Source: Selenomonas sp. TAMA-11512
Lineage (GTDB): Bacteria > Bacillota > Negativicutes > Selenomonadales > Selenomonadaceae
Reading direction: 5' to 3'
DNA: 64,000 bases
Assembly (NCBI RefSeq): GCF_037076525.1
Contig: NZ_AP029018.1
Location: 1-64,000, forward strand
Shown here: piece by piece, positions 36,693-45,475 of the stretch
Layout of the letters: the number at the start of each line of letters is the position of its first letter
Position numbering within the stretch: position 1 is the stretch's first letter
Made by a program: the position numbers and the translations under genes
Notes under the pieces: model-generated
Told to the model about the DNA's origin: nothing
Seen by the model: the letters and a program-made list of their open reading frames with translations, nothing else
Database searches by the model: none

Positions 36693-36722
36693 AAAAGCGC
36701 AGGAAATTTCTTTCCCGCGCTT
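36693..36722 (-). terminator. Probable terminator of the sorbitol operon
   Basis: Read leftward, AAGCGCGGG and TCCTGCGCTT form an imperfect hairpin and run into TTTTC, about 65 bases past the last gene. Confidence 0.6.
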
Positions 36723-36787
36723 CCTTATCACTATTTTTTCACAGGTATGTTTCGAGAAGTGTTATCGAACAGCTCCGTTTATCCGCT

Positions 36788-37603
36788 TTATCCTCTCGTC
36801 TTGCCGCCGGCGACGTTCAATGTGACGCCGTGTATGTAGGAGGCGCGCTTGGACGCGAGGAAGACGGCCGCGTCGCCGACCTCAAAGAGGTGGCCGGATC
36901 GACCGAGCGGCGTGGTCTTTGTGCTCTCATAGCCCTTGCGGAGATCGTCGACCGTGATGCCGCGCGTATAGGCGAGCGCCTCTTCATAGGCGAGGGTACG
37001 GAGGCCTGTCGCTTCCATGATGCCGGGAGCTATGCCGACCACGCGGACGCCGGACTTGCCGAGCTCTTTCGCCCACGACCGGGTAAAGGAGTTGACGGCG
37101 TTCTTTGTAGCGGCGTAGATGCTCTGCCCTTCGGAGCCCTCGAGACCGCTTTCGGACGACATATTGATGATGACGCCGGAGCCTTGCTCGACCATGATGC
37201 GCCCGGCTGCCTGCGCGCAGAGGACGACGCCCTTGAGGTTGACGTTGACGACTTTATCGTAGATACTTTCGGAGAGCTCGTACTTGCCTTTCGGATCGTT
37301 CGGGTCGACGAGAAGGCACGGAAGGTTTATGCCCGCGTTGTTGACCATGCAGTCGATGCGGCCGAATCTCTCTTTGGCTTTTGCCGTCATGTCTTCGACG
37401 CTTGCGCGGTCGGTGACGTCCGTCTTGATGTACAGCACTTCACCGCAGCCCTCGCCCTTTTTGAACTCGGGTGGATTCGGGCTCATATCGGCGACGACAA
37501 CATTCGCGCCGTTTTCCAGGAAGCTCTCGGCGACGGCCTTGCCGATGCCGGAGGCGGCCCCGGTAACGATAACGGTCTTTCCTTCTAATCCTAACCAGCT
37601 CAT
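36788..37603 (-). CDS. srlD: Sorbitol-6-phosphate 2-dehydrogenase (SDR)
   Basis: A 271-aa short-chain dehydrogenase with the NAD-binding TGAASGIGKAV, the NNAG motif (VNNAGIN), and the catalytic Tyr-Lys pair in YAATK with the upstream Ser in NMSSESG. In this operon it should oxidise sorbitol 6-phosphate, delivered by the PTS, to fructose 6-phosphate, the PfkA substrate. It is the last gene of the leftward operon, 148 bases after the IIA gene. Start ATG follows AAAGAGG-type site. Confidence 0.9.
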   Translation of the reverse strand: MSWLGLEGKTVIVTGAASGIGKAVAESFLENGANVVVADMSPNPPEFKKGEGCGEVLYIKTDVTDRASVEDMTAKAKERFGRIDCMVNNAGINLPCLLVDPNDPKGKYELSESIYDKVVNVNLKGVVLCAQAAGRIMVEQGSGVIINMSSESGLEGSEGQSIYAATKNAVNSFTRSWAKELGKSGVRVVGIAPGIMEATGLRTLAYEEALAYTRGITVDDLRKGYESTKTTPLGRSGHLFEVGDAAVFLASKRASYIHGVTLNVAGGKTRG

Positions 37604-37751
37604 ATATGCGGTACCTCTTTTCTTTATATTAGACTGCTTCTCTTCGCCGTAATTACAGCTTGTCAGCGCTCACATGCAAGACGTGCGTTTCATGCGCTGC
37701 TTTTTCCGCGTTCGGATTACGGCGAAGGCTTTTCAGCCATTCTCTATTGTA

Positions 37752-38117
37752 TTATTTGTAAATCTCGACGGTGTCTCCGACTTGGATGGAGGGAATCGGC
37801 TTATCCTCGACATACAGGCTGCCCTCCAGCGATTCTCCGTCCGCGTTGCCGTTGAAGCGCAGCGTGATGTGACCGAGGTCTTTGAGGTTCTTCTGCACTT
37901 CGCTGCCGACGAAGACGATCTTGAAATCCTCGCCCGCATAGCGGAGGGTATCGCCCGCGGCGACGATATCGGTGAGATTTCCGTCCCGGTGCAGGACGCA
38001 GTAGTCGCGAAGCTCCGCGGGGGCGTTTTCGTTGAAGAGGATGACCATCTTCTCACCCATGAAGTCGGTGACGAGCGGGCCGAGCTCGACGACGTTGGTG
38101 GAATATATCTTCTGCAT
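37752..38117 (-). CDS. srlB: PTS glucitol/sorbitol EIIA component
   Basis: A 121-aa cytoplasmic phosphocarrier of the Gut family. The segment LVTDFMGEKMVILFNENAPAEL followed by RDYCVLH matches the phospho-histidine region of EIIA-Gut, and KNLKDLGHITLRFNG is typical. It takes phosphate from HPr and passes it to EIIB. Start ATG follows AAGGAG, 12 bases after the IIBC gene. Confidence 0.94.
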   Translation of the reverse strand: MQKIYSTNVVELGPLVTDFMGEKMVILFNENAPAELRDYCVLHRDGNLTDIVAAGDTLRYAGEDFKIVFVGSEVQKNLKDLGHITLRFNGNADGESLEGSLYVEDKPIPSIQVGDTVEIYK

Positions 38118-38129
38118 GTGCTTTTCTCC

Positions 38130-39131
38130 TTATGCTTCATAGAGTCCAAAGCTGGCGAGCCAGGCGAGGACGACGGCAATGGGGCCGGTGATAAAGCGCG
38201 AGTAGAGGACGGACGGGACGCCGACTTCGACGGTTTCCGCCTCGGCCTCCGCAAGGCCCAGTCCGACGGGAATGAAGTCGCAGGCGCCCTGTGCGTTGAT
38301 CGCGAAGAGCGCGGGGAGAGCGAGGGAAGGCGGGATGTTGCCGCGGCCGATTTCCACGCCGATCAGGACGCCGATGACCTGTGCAATGACAGCGCCCGGA
38401 CCGAGGAACGGGGACAGGAACGGGAAGGAGCAGATCAGGGATATGGCGACGAGACCGAATACGGAGCCGGCAAGCGGCGTCAAAACCTGCGCGACAATAT
38501 CGCCGATGCCGGATTCGAGGACGACGCCGATGAGCATGGAGACGAATACCATGAAGGGGAGAATGGTGCGGATCATCGTGTCGATGGTATCGCGGCCTGC
38601 CTGGTAGAGGGTCGCGGTGATGCTGCCCATGAACTGGCCGATGCTCGCCATGATGCCCTTTTCGCTCTGCCAAATCTTTTTGGAGGTATCGTAGCGCCCC
38701 GTAGAGGTATCGCTTTCCGGAGCCGTCTCGACAATTTCGGCGGGGGCGGCTTCGGTGCCGTCGGCAAAGGCGATGTCTTCGACCTTGACGGAGGAGACGT
38801 AGATATCCGCCTGGATGTGCTTGGCAAGAGGACCGGAAGGCCCGGTCGGATTGAGATTGATGGTGTTGATGCGCTTTTGCGGGTAGATGCCGCAGCGGAG
38901 CGTGCCGCCGCAGTCGATGACGACGGCGAGGATTTCCTCATCGGGGACGCTGGTCTTGAAGCCGTCGATCGTCTCGCAGCCCGTCATTTCGCCGAGGCGG
39001 ACAGCGACGGGGCTCATGACGCCGCCGGTGATGTTGACGATGTATTTTTTTCGCTCGTCCGGCGTGAGGGTCAGAGGACCGCCCCAACCGCCTTTTCCGG
39101 CGGAGACGATGACGCTTTTATATTCGGACAT
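38130..39131 (-). CDS. srlE: PTS glucitol/sorbitol EIIBC component
   Basis: A 333-aa protein with an N-terminal EIIB domain ([16 protein letters not shown]; the phosphorylated Cys is probably in [14 protein letters not shown]) and a C-terminal membrane EIIC half with repeated hydrophobic segments ([37 protein letters not shown]). It works with the separate EIIC gene upstream to transport and phosphorylate sorbitol. Start follows AAAGGAGG. Confidence 0.94.
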   Translation of the reverse strand: MSEYKSVIVSAGKGGWGGPLTLTPDERKKYIVNITGGVMSPVAVRLGEMTGCETIDGFKTSVPDEEILAVVIDCGGTLRCGIYPQKRINTINLNPTGPSGPLAKHIQADIYVSSVKVEDIAFADGTEAAPAEIVETAPESDTSTGRYDTSKKIWQSEKGIMASIGQFMGSITATLYQAGRDTIDTMIRTILPFMVFVSMLIGVVLESGIGDIVAQVLTPLAGSVFGLVAISLICSFPFLSPFLGPGAVIAQVIGVLIGVEIGRGNIPPSLALPALFAINAQGACDFIPVGLGLAEAEAETVEVGVPSVLYSRFITGPIAVVLAWLASFGLYEA

Positions 39132-39212
39132 GATCGTTTTCCTCCTTTGACGGCGCGTTGATTTCGCCGCCTCTCATGAAATGCGTTTGCAGCTTGTATG
39201 AGCTTCCTCCCG

Positions 39213-39770
39213 TTACTTTTCGGCGGCGCTGTGCATCGTGCGGGAGAGTCGGATGCCCTGCTGTTTTTCGACATACAGCGTCGTGAGGTCGGTCACCCAG
39301 CCGCGGATGAAGTTGATGACAATGCCGATGAGAAAGTAGCGCAGCGCGAGATCGACGGTGGGAAGACCGAGCTGCGTGATGCCGCTGGCGATGCCTAAGA
39401 AGACGAAGAGTTCGCCCGGGTTGACGTGGGGGAAGAGGCCGTTCAGCGTGTGGTTGCTCATCGTAGCGGAGGCGTAGTAGCCGGGCTTGTAGAATTCGGG
39501 CATGAATTTGCCCATGGAAAGCGACATGGGGTTGCAGAGGAAGAAGACGGCAATGACGGGGAGGACGGCGTAGCGTGTGACGACATTGGCGGCGCAGAGC
39601 CGAGCGAAGGAGTTGATCTTCTCCTCACCGACAAACCGTATGAGGGCGTTCATCGCGACCAGCAGGCAGCAGAGTGTGGGGATGATGCCGGTGATGAAGC
39701 CGACGAGGACTTCGCCTCCATGGTTGAACATGGCGATAAAGCCCTGTGCGAACCAGACTAGTGTATCCAT
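39213..39770 (-). CDS. srlA: PTS glucitol/sorbitol EIIC component
   Basis: A 185-aa membrane component. Recognisable Gut-family segments are FNHGGEVLVGFITGIIPTL, NPMSLSMGKFMPEFYKPGYY and SNHTLNGLFPHVNPGELFVF. Four to five hydrophobic helices are visible. It complements the EIIBC gene, the usual split in the glucitol system. Start follows AAAGGAG, just after the gutM-like gene. Confidence 0.94.
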   Translation of the reverse strand: MDTLVWFAQGFIAMFNHGGEVLVGFITGIIPTLCCLLVAMNALIRFVGEEKINSFARLCAANVVTRYAVLPVIAVFFLCNPMSLSMGKFMPEFYKPGYYASATMSNHTLNGLFPHVNPGELFVFLGIASGITQLGLPTVDLALRYFLIGIVINFIRGWVTDLTTLYVEKQQGIRLSRTMHSAAEK

Positions 39771-39782
39771 GATGTTCTCCTT

Positions 39783-40175
39783 TCAGGCTTTAATGGATTC
39801 TTGACTCTTTAGATATTCGGTCAAATCTTCTTTTGCGGAGAGTGCGGCGATACGGTGCTGCTTGGGCAGCGAGGCGAGTTCTTCTTCGCTTAAATCCAGA
39901 AGATTCAATGTGTTCAGGCAATCATATCTCCGGAAGCGGGTGAAGACGGTAACTCCCTCGAGTATTTCGCCATATGTGATGCTGTAGTTTTCGTCGATGG
40001 CGAGGAGTAAGATGCAGCCTGCATGAAGCCCGCCTTTCGCCTTGCCGATGGCGACTCTGCCGCAGCGTGCTCTCAGCTCTTTGACGCGGCGCGTAAAGCG
40101 CCGCATCTGAAAGAGACCGAGAAGGAGCTGGACAATCCATGCGGCGGCAGCGACGGCGATAAAGGTCCAAAGCAT
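39783..40175 (-). CDS. gutM: GutM-like glucitol operon activator
   Basis: A 130-aa protein with an N-terminal membrane helix (WTFIAVAAAAWIVQLLLGLFQ) and a GRVAIGKAKGGLHAG motif matching the GutM/SrlM family, which activates glucitol operons in enterics. Its gene is second in the operon, between the SorC regulator and the PTS genes. How a membrane-anchored GutM works here is unknown. Confidence 0.85.
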   Translation of the reverse strand: MLWTFIAVAAAAWIVQLLLGLFQMRRFTRRVKELRARCGRVAIGKAKGGLHAGCILLLAIDENYSITYGEILEGVTVFTRFRRYDCLNTLNLLDLSEEELASLPKQHRIAALSAKEDLTEYLKSQESIKA

Positions 40176-40186
40176 ATCCGTCCCCC

Positions 40187-41125
40187 TTACTCGTTCAGCA
40201 ATATCTTTGCCGTCGTCTCATCCGTGATGAGTACGTTCACGTATTCTCCTTTGAGGGCTCCCATGATGGCGGGGACCTTTTCTCTGCCTGCCGCCATGCC
40301 GATGGAGTACGGCAGCGATTTCAAGATATCGAGCGGGACAGCGATGGTGCGATCGGTGAATTCGGTGTGGATGACGCGGCCATGCTTATCGTAGAAGACG
40401 GAGCAGATTTCGCCGACGGCGCCTGCGCGTCCGAGAGAGTAGATGCTCTCGGTGCCGAAGTCACCCATCCAGACGAGGTTCGAACTCTTGACAGGCGCGC
40501 CGATCCCGACGACGGCGAGGGTCAGGTGCTGCCAGAAGTTGGAGATTTTCTCATAGTTGACGTCGGAAAGAATGGCATCGCGGATCTCCGGCGTTCGCGT
40601 GATGGCGGGAGCGTAGATGTAGTGAGAGCGGCAGTCCATCGTTTGACTGAGGCGATAGCAGAGGGTATTGACGTGATACTCGCTCGACTGGTCGAAGGGG
40701 CCGCCGTCAATGGGGACGATATCGGCGTCGATGCGGGGCATCTGCGCCGCCTCTGCCGCGATGACGAGCTCTTTGATCGTCGTTCCCCACGCCATGCCGA
40801 TGACTTCGCCGTCGCCAACCGTGCGCCGGAGAAGCGAAAGTCCCGCCTTTGCCATGTGCTGCTTGACCTCCTGAAGATCATAGCTCGTATTGACGACGTA
40901 GGCTTCTTTGAGGTGAAACCGTCTCTCGAGAGCCGCTTCGAGCTCTTCGTGGCTGTCCTGTTTGATGCGGATTTCGACAATGCCGGCCTGCAGGGCACGC
41001 TTTAAGTACTTGGAGACCGTCGAACGGTTGATGCCCATGCGCCGGGCGATTTCATCCTGCTTGAGCTGCTCGATGTAGTACATGTGGGCGGCCTTGATCA
41101 GACTCCGCTTTTCCGTTGGCTGCAT
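40187..41125 (-). CDS. SorC-family transcriptional regulator
   Basis: A 312-aa regulator with an N-terminal HTH (QDEIARRMGINRSTVSKYLKRA) and a C-terminal sugar-phosphate-binding domain of the SorC/DeoR type (GMAWGTTIKELV, VGIGAP, SLGRAGAVGEICSVFYD). It is first in the sorbitol operon and should sense a sorbitol- or fructose-phosphate ligand. Tandem palindromes upstream of the operon promoter are candidate operators. Start ATG is preceded by GAGGAG. Confidence 0.92.
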   Translation of the reverse strand: MQPTEKRSLIKAAHMYYIEQLKQDEIARRMGINRSTVSKYLKRALQAGIVEIRIKQDSHEELEAALERRFHLKEAYVVNTSYDLQEVKQHMAKAGLSLLRRTVGDGEVIGMAWGTTIKELVIAAEAAQMPRIDADIVPIDGGPFDQSSEYHVNTLCYRLSQTMDCRSHYIYAPAITRTPEIRDAILSDVNYEKISNFWQHLTLAVVGIGAPVKSSNLVWMGDFGTESIYSLGRAGAVGEICSVFYDKHGRVIHTEFTDRTIAVPLDILKSLPYSIGMAAGREKVPAIMGALKGEYVNVLITDETTAKILLNE

Positions 41126-41201
41126 ATCATCTCCTCCTCGGGGTGAATACGTCTATTCTCTTTCCCGTTTGATTTTCGCATCGGATCCTTTGCTTGAGAC
41201 C

Positions 41202-41230
41202 AGCATAGTCGTTCCCGGAAAGAAGTGCAA
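41202..41230 (-). promoter_or_regulatory. Probable promoter of the sorbitol operon
   Basis: Read leftward, TTGCAC (41230-41225) and TATGCT (41207-41202) are separated by exactly 17 bases, about 77 bases ahead of the regulator start codon. Confidence 0.7.
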
Positions 41231-41290
41231 GGGAAAGAGCGCAAAAAAGCTTGAAAAAGCTCGTATTTTCTTGATTTCTAACGATTATCG

Positions 41291-41322
41291 TCACAAATGT
41301 GAAATATTAAGCACGAATGTGA
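41291..41322 (-). promoter_or_regulatory. Candidate SorC operators (tandem sites)
   Basis: TCACAAATGTGA (41291-41302) and GCACGAATGTGA (41311-41322) are two near-identical dyads spaced exactly 20 bases, or two helical turns. They lie 60-90 bases upstream of the sorbitol operon -35, a position that suits an activator. Confidence 0.5.
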
Positions 41323-41564
41323 TGATGGACTGTGCTGCATGTATCAAAGCATCCTTTACTGAAGCGACAGAAAAAGAGGGAAGGTGAAACGGAAGCTCTC
41401 CTTCTGCAGAAGGGTGAGCGAAGGATTTTGCCGCGCAAAAAAAAAAGGATTTTGCCGCGCGCAAAAAAAGCACAGCGGCTGGTTGCCTCTGTGCTTGCGC
41501 TGATCGCTATGATGTTCTGAACATATCGTTTTTCACTCGTGAAAAGCTGTCGTCTGCGCGCCGT
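41323..41564. other. Intergenic region with element remnant and terminator
   Basis: No gene is visible. A likely MITE end remnant (TGTGCTGCATGTATCAAAGC then ATCC, 41332-41353) is followed by a doubled GGATTTTGCCGCGC motif separated by poly-A (41416-41460) and the uspA terminator. Confidence 0.5.
41463..41496 (-). terminator. Intrinsic terminator of uspA
   Basis: Read leftward, AAGCACAG (41496-41489) pairs with CTGTGCTT (41475-41468) and runs into seven T. Confidence 0.82.
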
Positions 41565-41996
41565 TCACTTGACGAGCAGGACGGAGCACTCGGCTTCTTC
41601 CATGACCTTCTGGCTGACGCTGCCGAGGAGGAATCCTTCGACAGCCGATGCGCCCTTGCTGCCGATGACGATGAAGTCGCATGCGTTCTCCTTCGCGAAT
41701 TGAAGAATATGGGGCGCGGGCATGCCGGAAAGCGTATGGCACGTGACAGGTACTCCCTGCGGGACGGCCTCCTTTGCCTGCGCGAAGACTTCGTCCGGCG
41801 ACTGCATGCCGGCGACGAGGACATTGACGGGGATGAACCGCTCTTCCCCGGTCTTTTTTCCGTCTTCGAGAGTCGTGACGAACAGGAGCCGGATGAAAGA
41901 ATCCGTCGCGGCGGCAAGCGCGCCCGCGAGAGCCGCGGCGTGGTTGGCATGAATCGAACCGTCGACAGGAACGAGAATATTCATATGATCCTTCAT
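41565..41996 (-). CDS. Universal stress protein (UspA family)
   Basis: A 143-aa single-domain Usp protein. It begins MKDHMNILVPVDGS and has the ATP-binding signature GSKGASAVEGFLLGSVS (G2xG9xGS type) near the C-terminus, so it probably binds ATP. Role is generally stress protection; no specific partner is suggested by the neighbours. Start ATG follows AGGAG. It is a single-gene leftward unit divergent from murA. Confidence 0.93.
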   Translation of the reverse strand: MKDHMNILVPVDGSIHANHAAALAGALAAATDSFIRLLFVTTLEDGKKTGEERFIPVNVLVAGMQSPDEVFAQAKEAVPQGVPVTCHTLSGMPAPHILQFAKENACDFIVIGSKGASAVEGFLLGSVSQKVMEEAECSVLLVK

Positions 41997-42423
41997 AAAT
42001 AAGCACTCCTTTTTGGTTCTGCGCGTGGAAATACGATTTTTCTGCAGGAAAGTCCCGTTGTAAGATGGATTCGATGTTTCCGCAGCCGCCGCGCCGGGAT
42101 GGCTCCATCCTCGGCAATGGCGGGAAACCTCGTCTCATACGAGCGCATACAACCGAAAAGGCTGTCCTCTGTAAATCTTCTACGCTCAACGAACTCAACA
42201 AATAATATACTTTTATTTTACTATGAAACACCGAGAAGTCAAGTAGAAGCGAAAGCGAATCCGACAATTTCCGGAAGGGCGCAAAAGGGCTTCGGGTAGG
42301 CGTCCGCACAGCGTTTCAGCGGCTGCCTGCAAGCGGGAAATCATAGACGCGCTTTTATGCGGGCAGGAAAAGGGACACGAAAAGGGCGTCTCTTTCCCTC
42401 TTGCCTGGAGCGCCATTGCATGC
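41997..42423. other. Non-coding gap between uspA and the murA promoter
   Basis: About 430 bases with no supportable gene. It presumably carries the leftward uspA promoter near 42010-42240, where it is AT-rich, and then a GC-rich segment of unknown role. Confidence 0.5.
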
Positions 42424-42429
42424 TATATT
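42401..42429 (+). promoter_or_regulatory. Probable murA promoter
   Basis: TTGCCT (42401-42406) and TATATT (42424-42429) are 17 bases apart, about 85 bases ahead of the murA start. Confidence 0.65.
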
Positions 42430-42514
42430 ATAGAATGAATTCGTCTGAAACAGTCACAGAGAATCGCATACAGATCGTCATATACAGAAGATAATCGGGG
42501 GGAAACGGCTTTAC

Positions 42515-43780
42515 ATGGAAAAGCTCATCATCGAGGGCGGTAGAAGGCTCGAAGGCAGAGTAAAGATCAGCGGCGCGAAGAACGCGGTGCTGCCCATCAT
42601 AGCGGCGACGCTGCTGGGCGAGGGCGCGGTGAGCCGACTCGAGGAGGTGCCGGCGCTGGACGATGTCCGCACGATCTCCGAGGTGCTGCGCTCGCTCGGC
42701 GCGAAAGCGGAATATGAAAAAGACGCGGAGGCGCTCGTCGTCGACGCGCGCGATATCACGGCGACGGAGGCTCCCTATGAGCTCGTGCGCAAGATGCGCG
42801 CTTCGTTCCTCATCATGGGGCCGCTCCTCGCCCGTCTCGGCCGCGCGAAGATATCGCTGCCGGGCGGCTGCGCGATCGGCACGCGCCCCATCGATCTCCA
42901 CCTCAAGGGCTTTGAGGCGCTCGGCGCGGCGATCGACATCGGTCACGGCTACATCGAGGCGTCCGCTCCCAAGGGGCTCAAGGGTGCGCGTATATATCTC
43001 GACTTCCCGTCGGTCGGAGCGACGGAAAACATCCTGATGGCGGCATCCCTCGCGGAAGGAGAGACCGTTCTTGAAAATCCGGCGCAGGAGCCGGAGATTG
43101 TCGATCTCGCGAACTATCTGAACGTCATGGGCGCGAAGATTCGCGGAGCGGGCACGAATGTCATCAAGATCAAGGGCGTGCCGGAGCTGCGGGGGCATAA
43201 CTACACGATCATCCCCGACCGCATCGAGGCGGGCACGTACATGGTTGCCGCGGCGATGACGCAGGGGGATGTCTACATCGAGAACGCGATCTCCGAGCAC
43301 TTGAAGCCTGTCATCGCGAAGCTCACGGAGGCGGGCGTCGTCATCGAGGAGGACGTCGAGGGCGTCCGCGTCATCGGGACAAAGCGGCCGAAGGCGGTCG
43401 ATATCAAGACGATGCCGTATCCGGGATTTCCGACGGACATGCAGGCGCAGTTCATGGCGATGCTCACGATTGCGGACGGCACGGCGGAGGTCACGGAGAC
43501 GGTCTTTGAGAACCGATTCATGCACGTCGATGAGCTGAAGCGCATGGGGGCTGCCATCCGCGTCGACGGCCGCACCTCGCTCATTGAAGGCGTCGATCGG
43601 CTTTCGGGCTGCCAGGTCAAGGCGACGGATCTGCGCGCCGGCGCGGCGATGGTGCTTGCCGGACTTGTCGCGGACGGCGAGACGCAGGTGGGATACATTC
43701 ACCACATCGACCGCGGCTACGATAATCTGGTGGAAAAGCTCATCGGGCTCGGCGCTGAAATCCGGAGAGTGGATGAGTGA
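42515..43780 (+). CDS. murA: UDP-GlcNAc 1-carboxyvinyltransferase
   Basis: MurA adds enolpyruvate from PEP to UDP-GlcNAc, the first committed step of peptidoglycan synthesis. The 421-aa protein has [16 protein letters not shown] near the N-terminus (catalytic Lys in the KNA motif), the loop Cys in [17 protein letters not shown] (the fosfomycin target), and [13 protein letters not shown] near the C-terminus. The ribosome binding site is GGGGGGAAA. It is followed by the GT39-like gene with a short gap. Confidence 0.96.
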   Translation: MEKLIIEGGRRLEGRVKISGAKNAVLPIIAATLLGEGAVSRLEEVPALDDVRTISEVLRSLGAKAEYEKDAEALVVDARDITATEAPYELVRKMRASFLIMGPLLARLGRAKISLPGGCAIGTRPIDLHLKGFEALGAAIDIGHGYIEASAPKGLKGARIYLDFPSVGATENILMAASLAEGETVLENPAQEPEIVDLANYLNVMGAKIRGAGTNVIKIKGVPELRGHNYTIIPDRIEAGTYMVAAAMTQGDVYIENAISEHLKPVIAKLTEAGVVIEEDVEGVRVIGTKRPKAVDIKTMPYPGFPTDMQAQFMAMLTIADGTAEVTETVFENRFMHVDELKRMGAAIRVDGRTSLIEGVDRLSGCQVKATDLRAGAAMVLAGLVADGETQVGYIHHIDRGYDNLVEKLIGLGAEIRRVDE

Positions 43781-43849
43781 AGCTGTCTTTCCGCCGTCTT
43801 CGCAGGCGGGGATTTTTCTATAGAATCGCTGACCGTATAGAGAGGGATT

Positions 43850-45328
43850 ATGATAAAAGAAAAGCAAAGCGAAAAAAAGATAGCGGCAATCATTGCCGCT
43901 TTTTTTCTACTGTACCTCTTCGGAAACGCCGATATCGCGATCACCGATCCCGTTGAATCCAACTACACGGAAGCCGCGATTGAGATGCTCGCGGCGGGAG
44001 ACTGGATATCGCCGCGCATCTACGGCAACTACTGGTTTGACAAGCCGTCGCTCTTCCTCTGGGAGCTCCTGGCGGCGTATTCCGTATTCGGCGTGAGCGA
44101 TTTCGCCGCGCGCTTCTTTTCCGCCGTCTTCGCCGCGGCGTCGCTCGGCCTGACTTACTTCTTTGCCCGCCGTATCTACGATGCGAGGACAGGGTTCTAT
44201 GCCGTCGGCATCCTCGGCACGTCCTTTCTCTTTTGGCTCATCTCGAAGACGGTCATCACGGATATGACGCTCTTCTTCTTCTTCAACGGCGTGCTGGCGG
44301 CCTTCTATCTCGCCTATCGCGAGCGAAAGAGAGGATTCTATGTCGCGGGCTTCGCCTGTGCCGCGCTCGCCGTCCTGACGAAGGGGCCGATCGGATTCCT
44401 CCTGCCGGGGCTCGTGATGACGCTGTTCATCCTCTACAGGCGGGACTGGGCGGAGATACCTCGTATGCAGTGGGGCAAGGGCCTCGTCCTCTTCGCCCTC
44501 ATTGCGGGCTCCTGGTACACGGCGATGATCGCCATCCACGGAGAGACCTTCATCAACTTGTTCCTCGGCGTGCACAACGTCCTCCGGGCGACCGTATCGG
44601 AGCATCCCCGCTGGGATGTTCCGTACTACTACGCGGTGATCTTCCTCCTCGGATTCTTTCCGTGGAGCATCGCGGCGATCGGCGCGCTCATAGGCGTAAT
44701 CAGGGAAAAGGGAAAACGGCTTCTCCGAGATCTTGACGAGCGCACGGTCTACCTCCTGCTCTGGTTCTTCTCCGTCAACGTGTTCTACCAGCTGATGGCG
44801 ACGAAGTACACGACGTACACGCTGCCCGCGATGCTCCCGATCGCCGTCCTTACGGCGCGCTATATGCTGCATCATGCGCGCATATTCCACATCGCGGTGC
44901 CCCTCCTCTTTGTCGGCTATGCCGCGCTGACACAGCTCGTCGTCATCCCCTACACGAGCAATGGAGGCTTTTCCGGAAAGCCCTTTGCGCAGGCGGTCGA
45001 GGGGCGGCTGCAGGACGATGATCTCCTCGTCTCCTACGGTGTCTACAGCGCCTCGATGGTCTACTATACAGGCCATCCGATGTGGAATCTCGAGACGCGC
45101 GAGAAGCTCATCGAGATTATGGCGGACGACTCGAGCTGGCAGGCAGTCTACGTCATGCCGGTCATGGCGATCGAGGATCTGCCGCGCGATCACGATACGT
45201 ATCTCATGCTCAAGAAGAAGCTGAAGAATCCGCTCTTCCCGCCGGGACTCGACGAGAGCGAGTGGGAGCTCTTAAGGGCCGTGCCGGATGAGAAGGGGAT
45301 GCTGCTCTACTACAGAAAGGGGAAATAG
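43850..45328 (+). CDS. GT39/ArnT-like membrane glycosyltransferase
   Basis: A 492-aa polytopic protein of the dolichyl-phosphate-mannose/ArnT superfamily. The acidic motif DPVESNYTEAAIEML in the first periplasmic loop, WDVPYYYAVIFLLGFFPW and some 11-12 hydrophobic helices fit lipid-linked sugar transfer. In a diderm it could modify lipid A or a cell-surface glycan with an undecaprenyl-phosphate sugar; the acceptor is not evident. Start ATG follows AGAGGG. Confidence 0.88.
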   Translation: MIKEKQSEKKIAAIIAAFFLLYLFGNADIAITDPVESNYTEAAIEMLAAGDWISPRIYGNYWFDKPSLFLWELLAAYSVFGVSDFAARFFSAVFAAASLGLTYFFARRIYDARTGFYAVGILGTSFLFWLISKTVITDMTLFFFFNGVLAAFYLAYRERKRGFYVAGFACAALAVLTKGPIGFLLPGLVMTLFILYRRDWAEIPRMQWGKGLVLFALIAGSWYTAMIAIHGETFINLFLGVHNVLRATVSEHPRWDVPYYYAVIFLLGFFPWSIAAIGALIGVIREKGKRLLRDLDERTVYLLLWFFSVNVFYQLMATKYTTYTLPAMLPIAVLTARYMLHHARIFHIAVPLLFVGYAALTQLVVIPYTSNGGFSGKPFAQAVEGRLQDDDLLVSYGVYSASMVYYTGHPMWNLETREKLIEIMADDSSWQAVYVMPVMAIEDLPRDHDTYLMLKKKLKNPLFPPGLDESEWELLRAVPDEKGMLLYYRKGK

Positions 45329-45369
45329 CCGACCGCGGGAATTATGCGTACATTTGCGGATGCATGCGG

Positions 45370-45440
45370 AACAACGATCTTGGCGCATGCGGGACAAGCA
45401 TGATACACCAATTCGACAGCCTTCATTTTATCAGTGATTT
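45370..45440. repeat. MITE-like element, degraded fragment D
   Basis: GATCTTGGCGCATG recalls the left interior of copy B, and GACAGCCTTCATTTTATCAG then TGATTT matches its right end. The middle is deleted. Confidence 0.65.
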
Positions 45441-45459
45441 TTAGGAAAGGAATTATTCT

Positions 45460-45475
45460 TATGTCACGTGAAACA
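45460..45475. promoter_or_regulatory. Possible degenerate parS at start of NSS gene
   Basis: TATGTCACGTGAAACA matches 14 of 16 positions of parS and overlaps the ATG codon. The match could arise from the codons for MSRET. Confidence 0.35.

Larger units (their letters stand above)
36484..36787. other. Non-coding gap between autotransporter and sorbitol genes
   Basis: No convincing gene is present. It holds a rightward terminator (36570-36612), the second 24-bp direct repeat and a leftward terminator (36693-36722). Confidence 0.6.
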
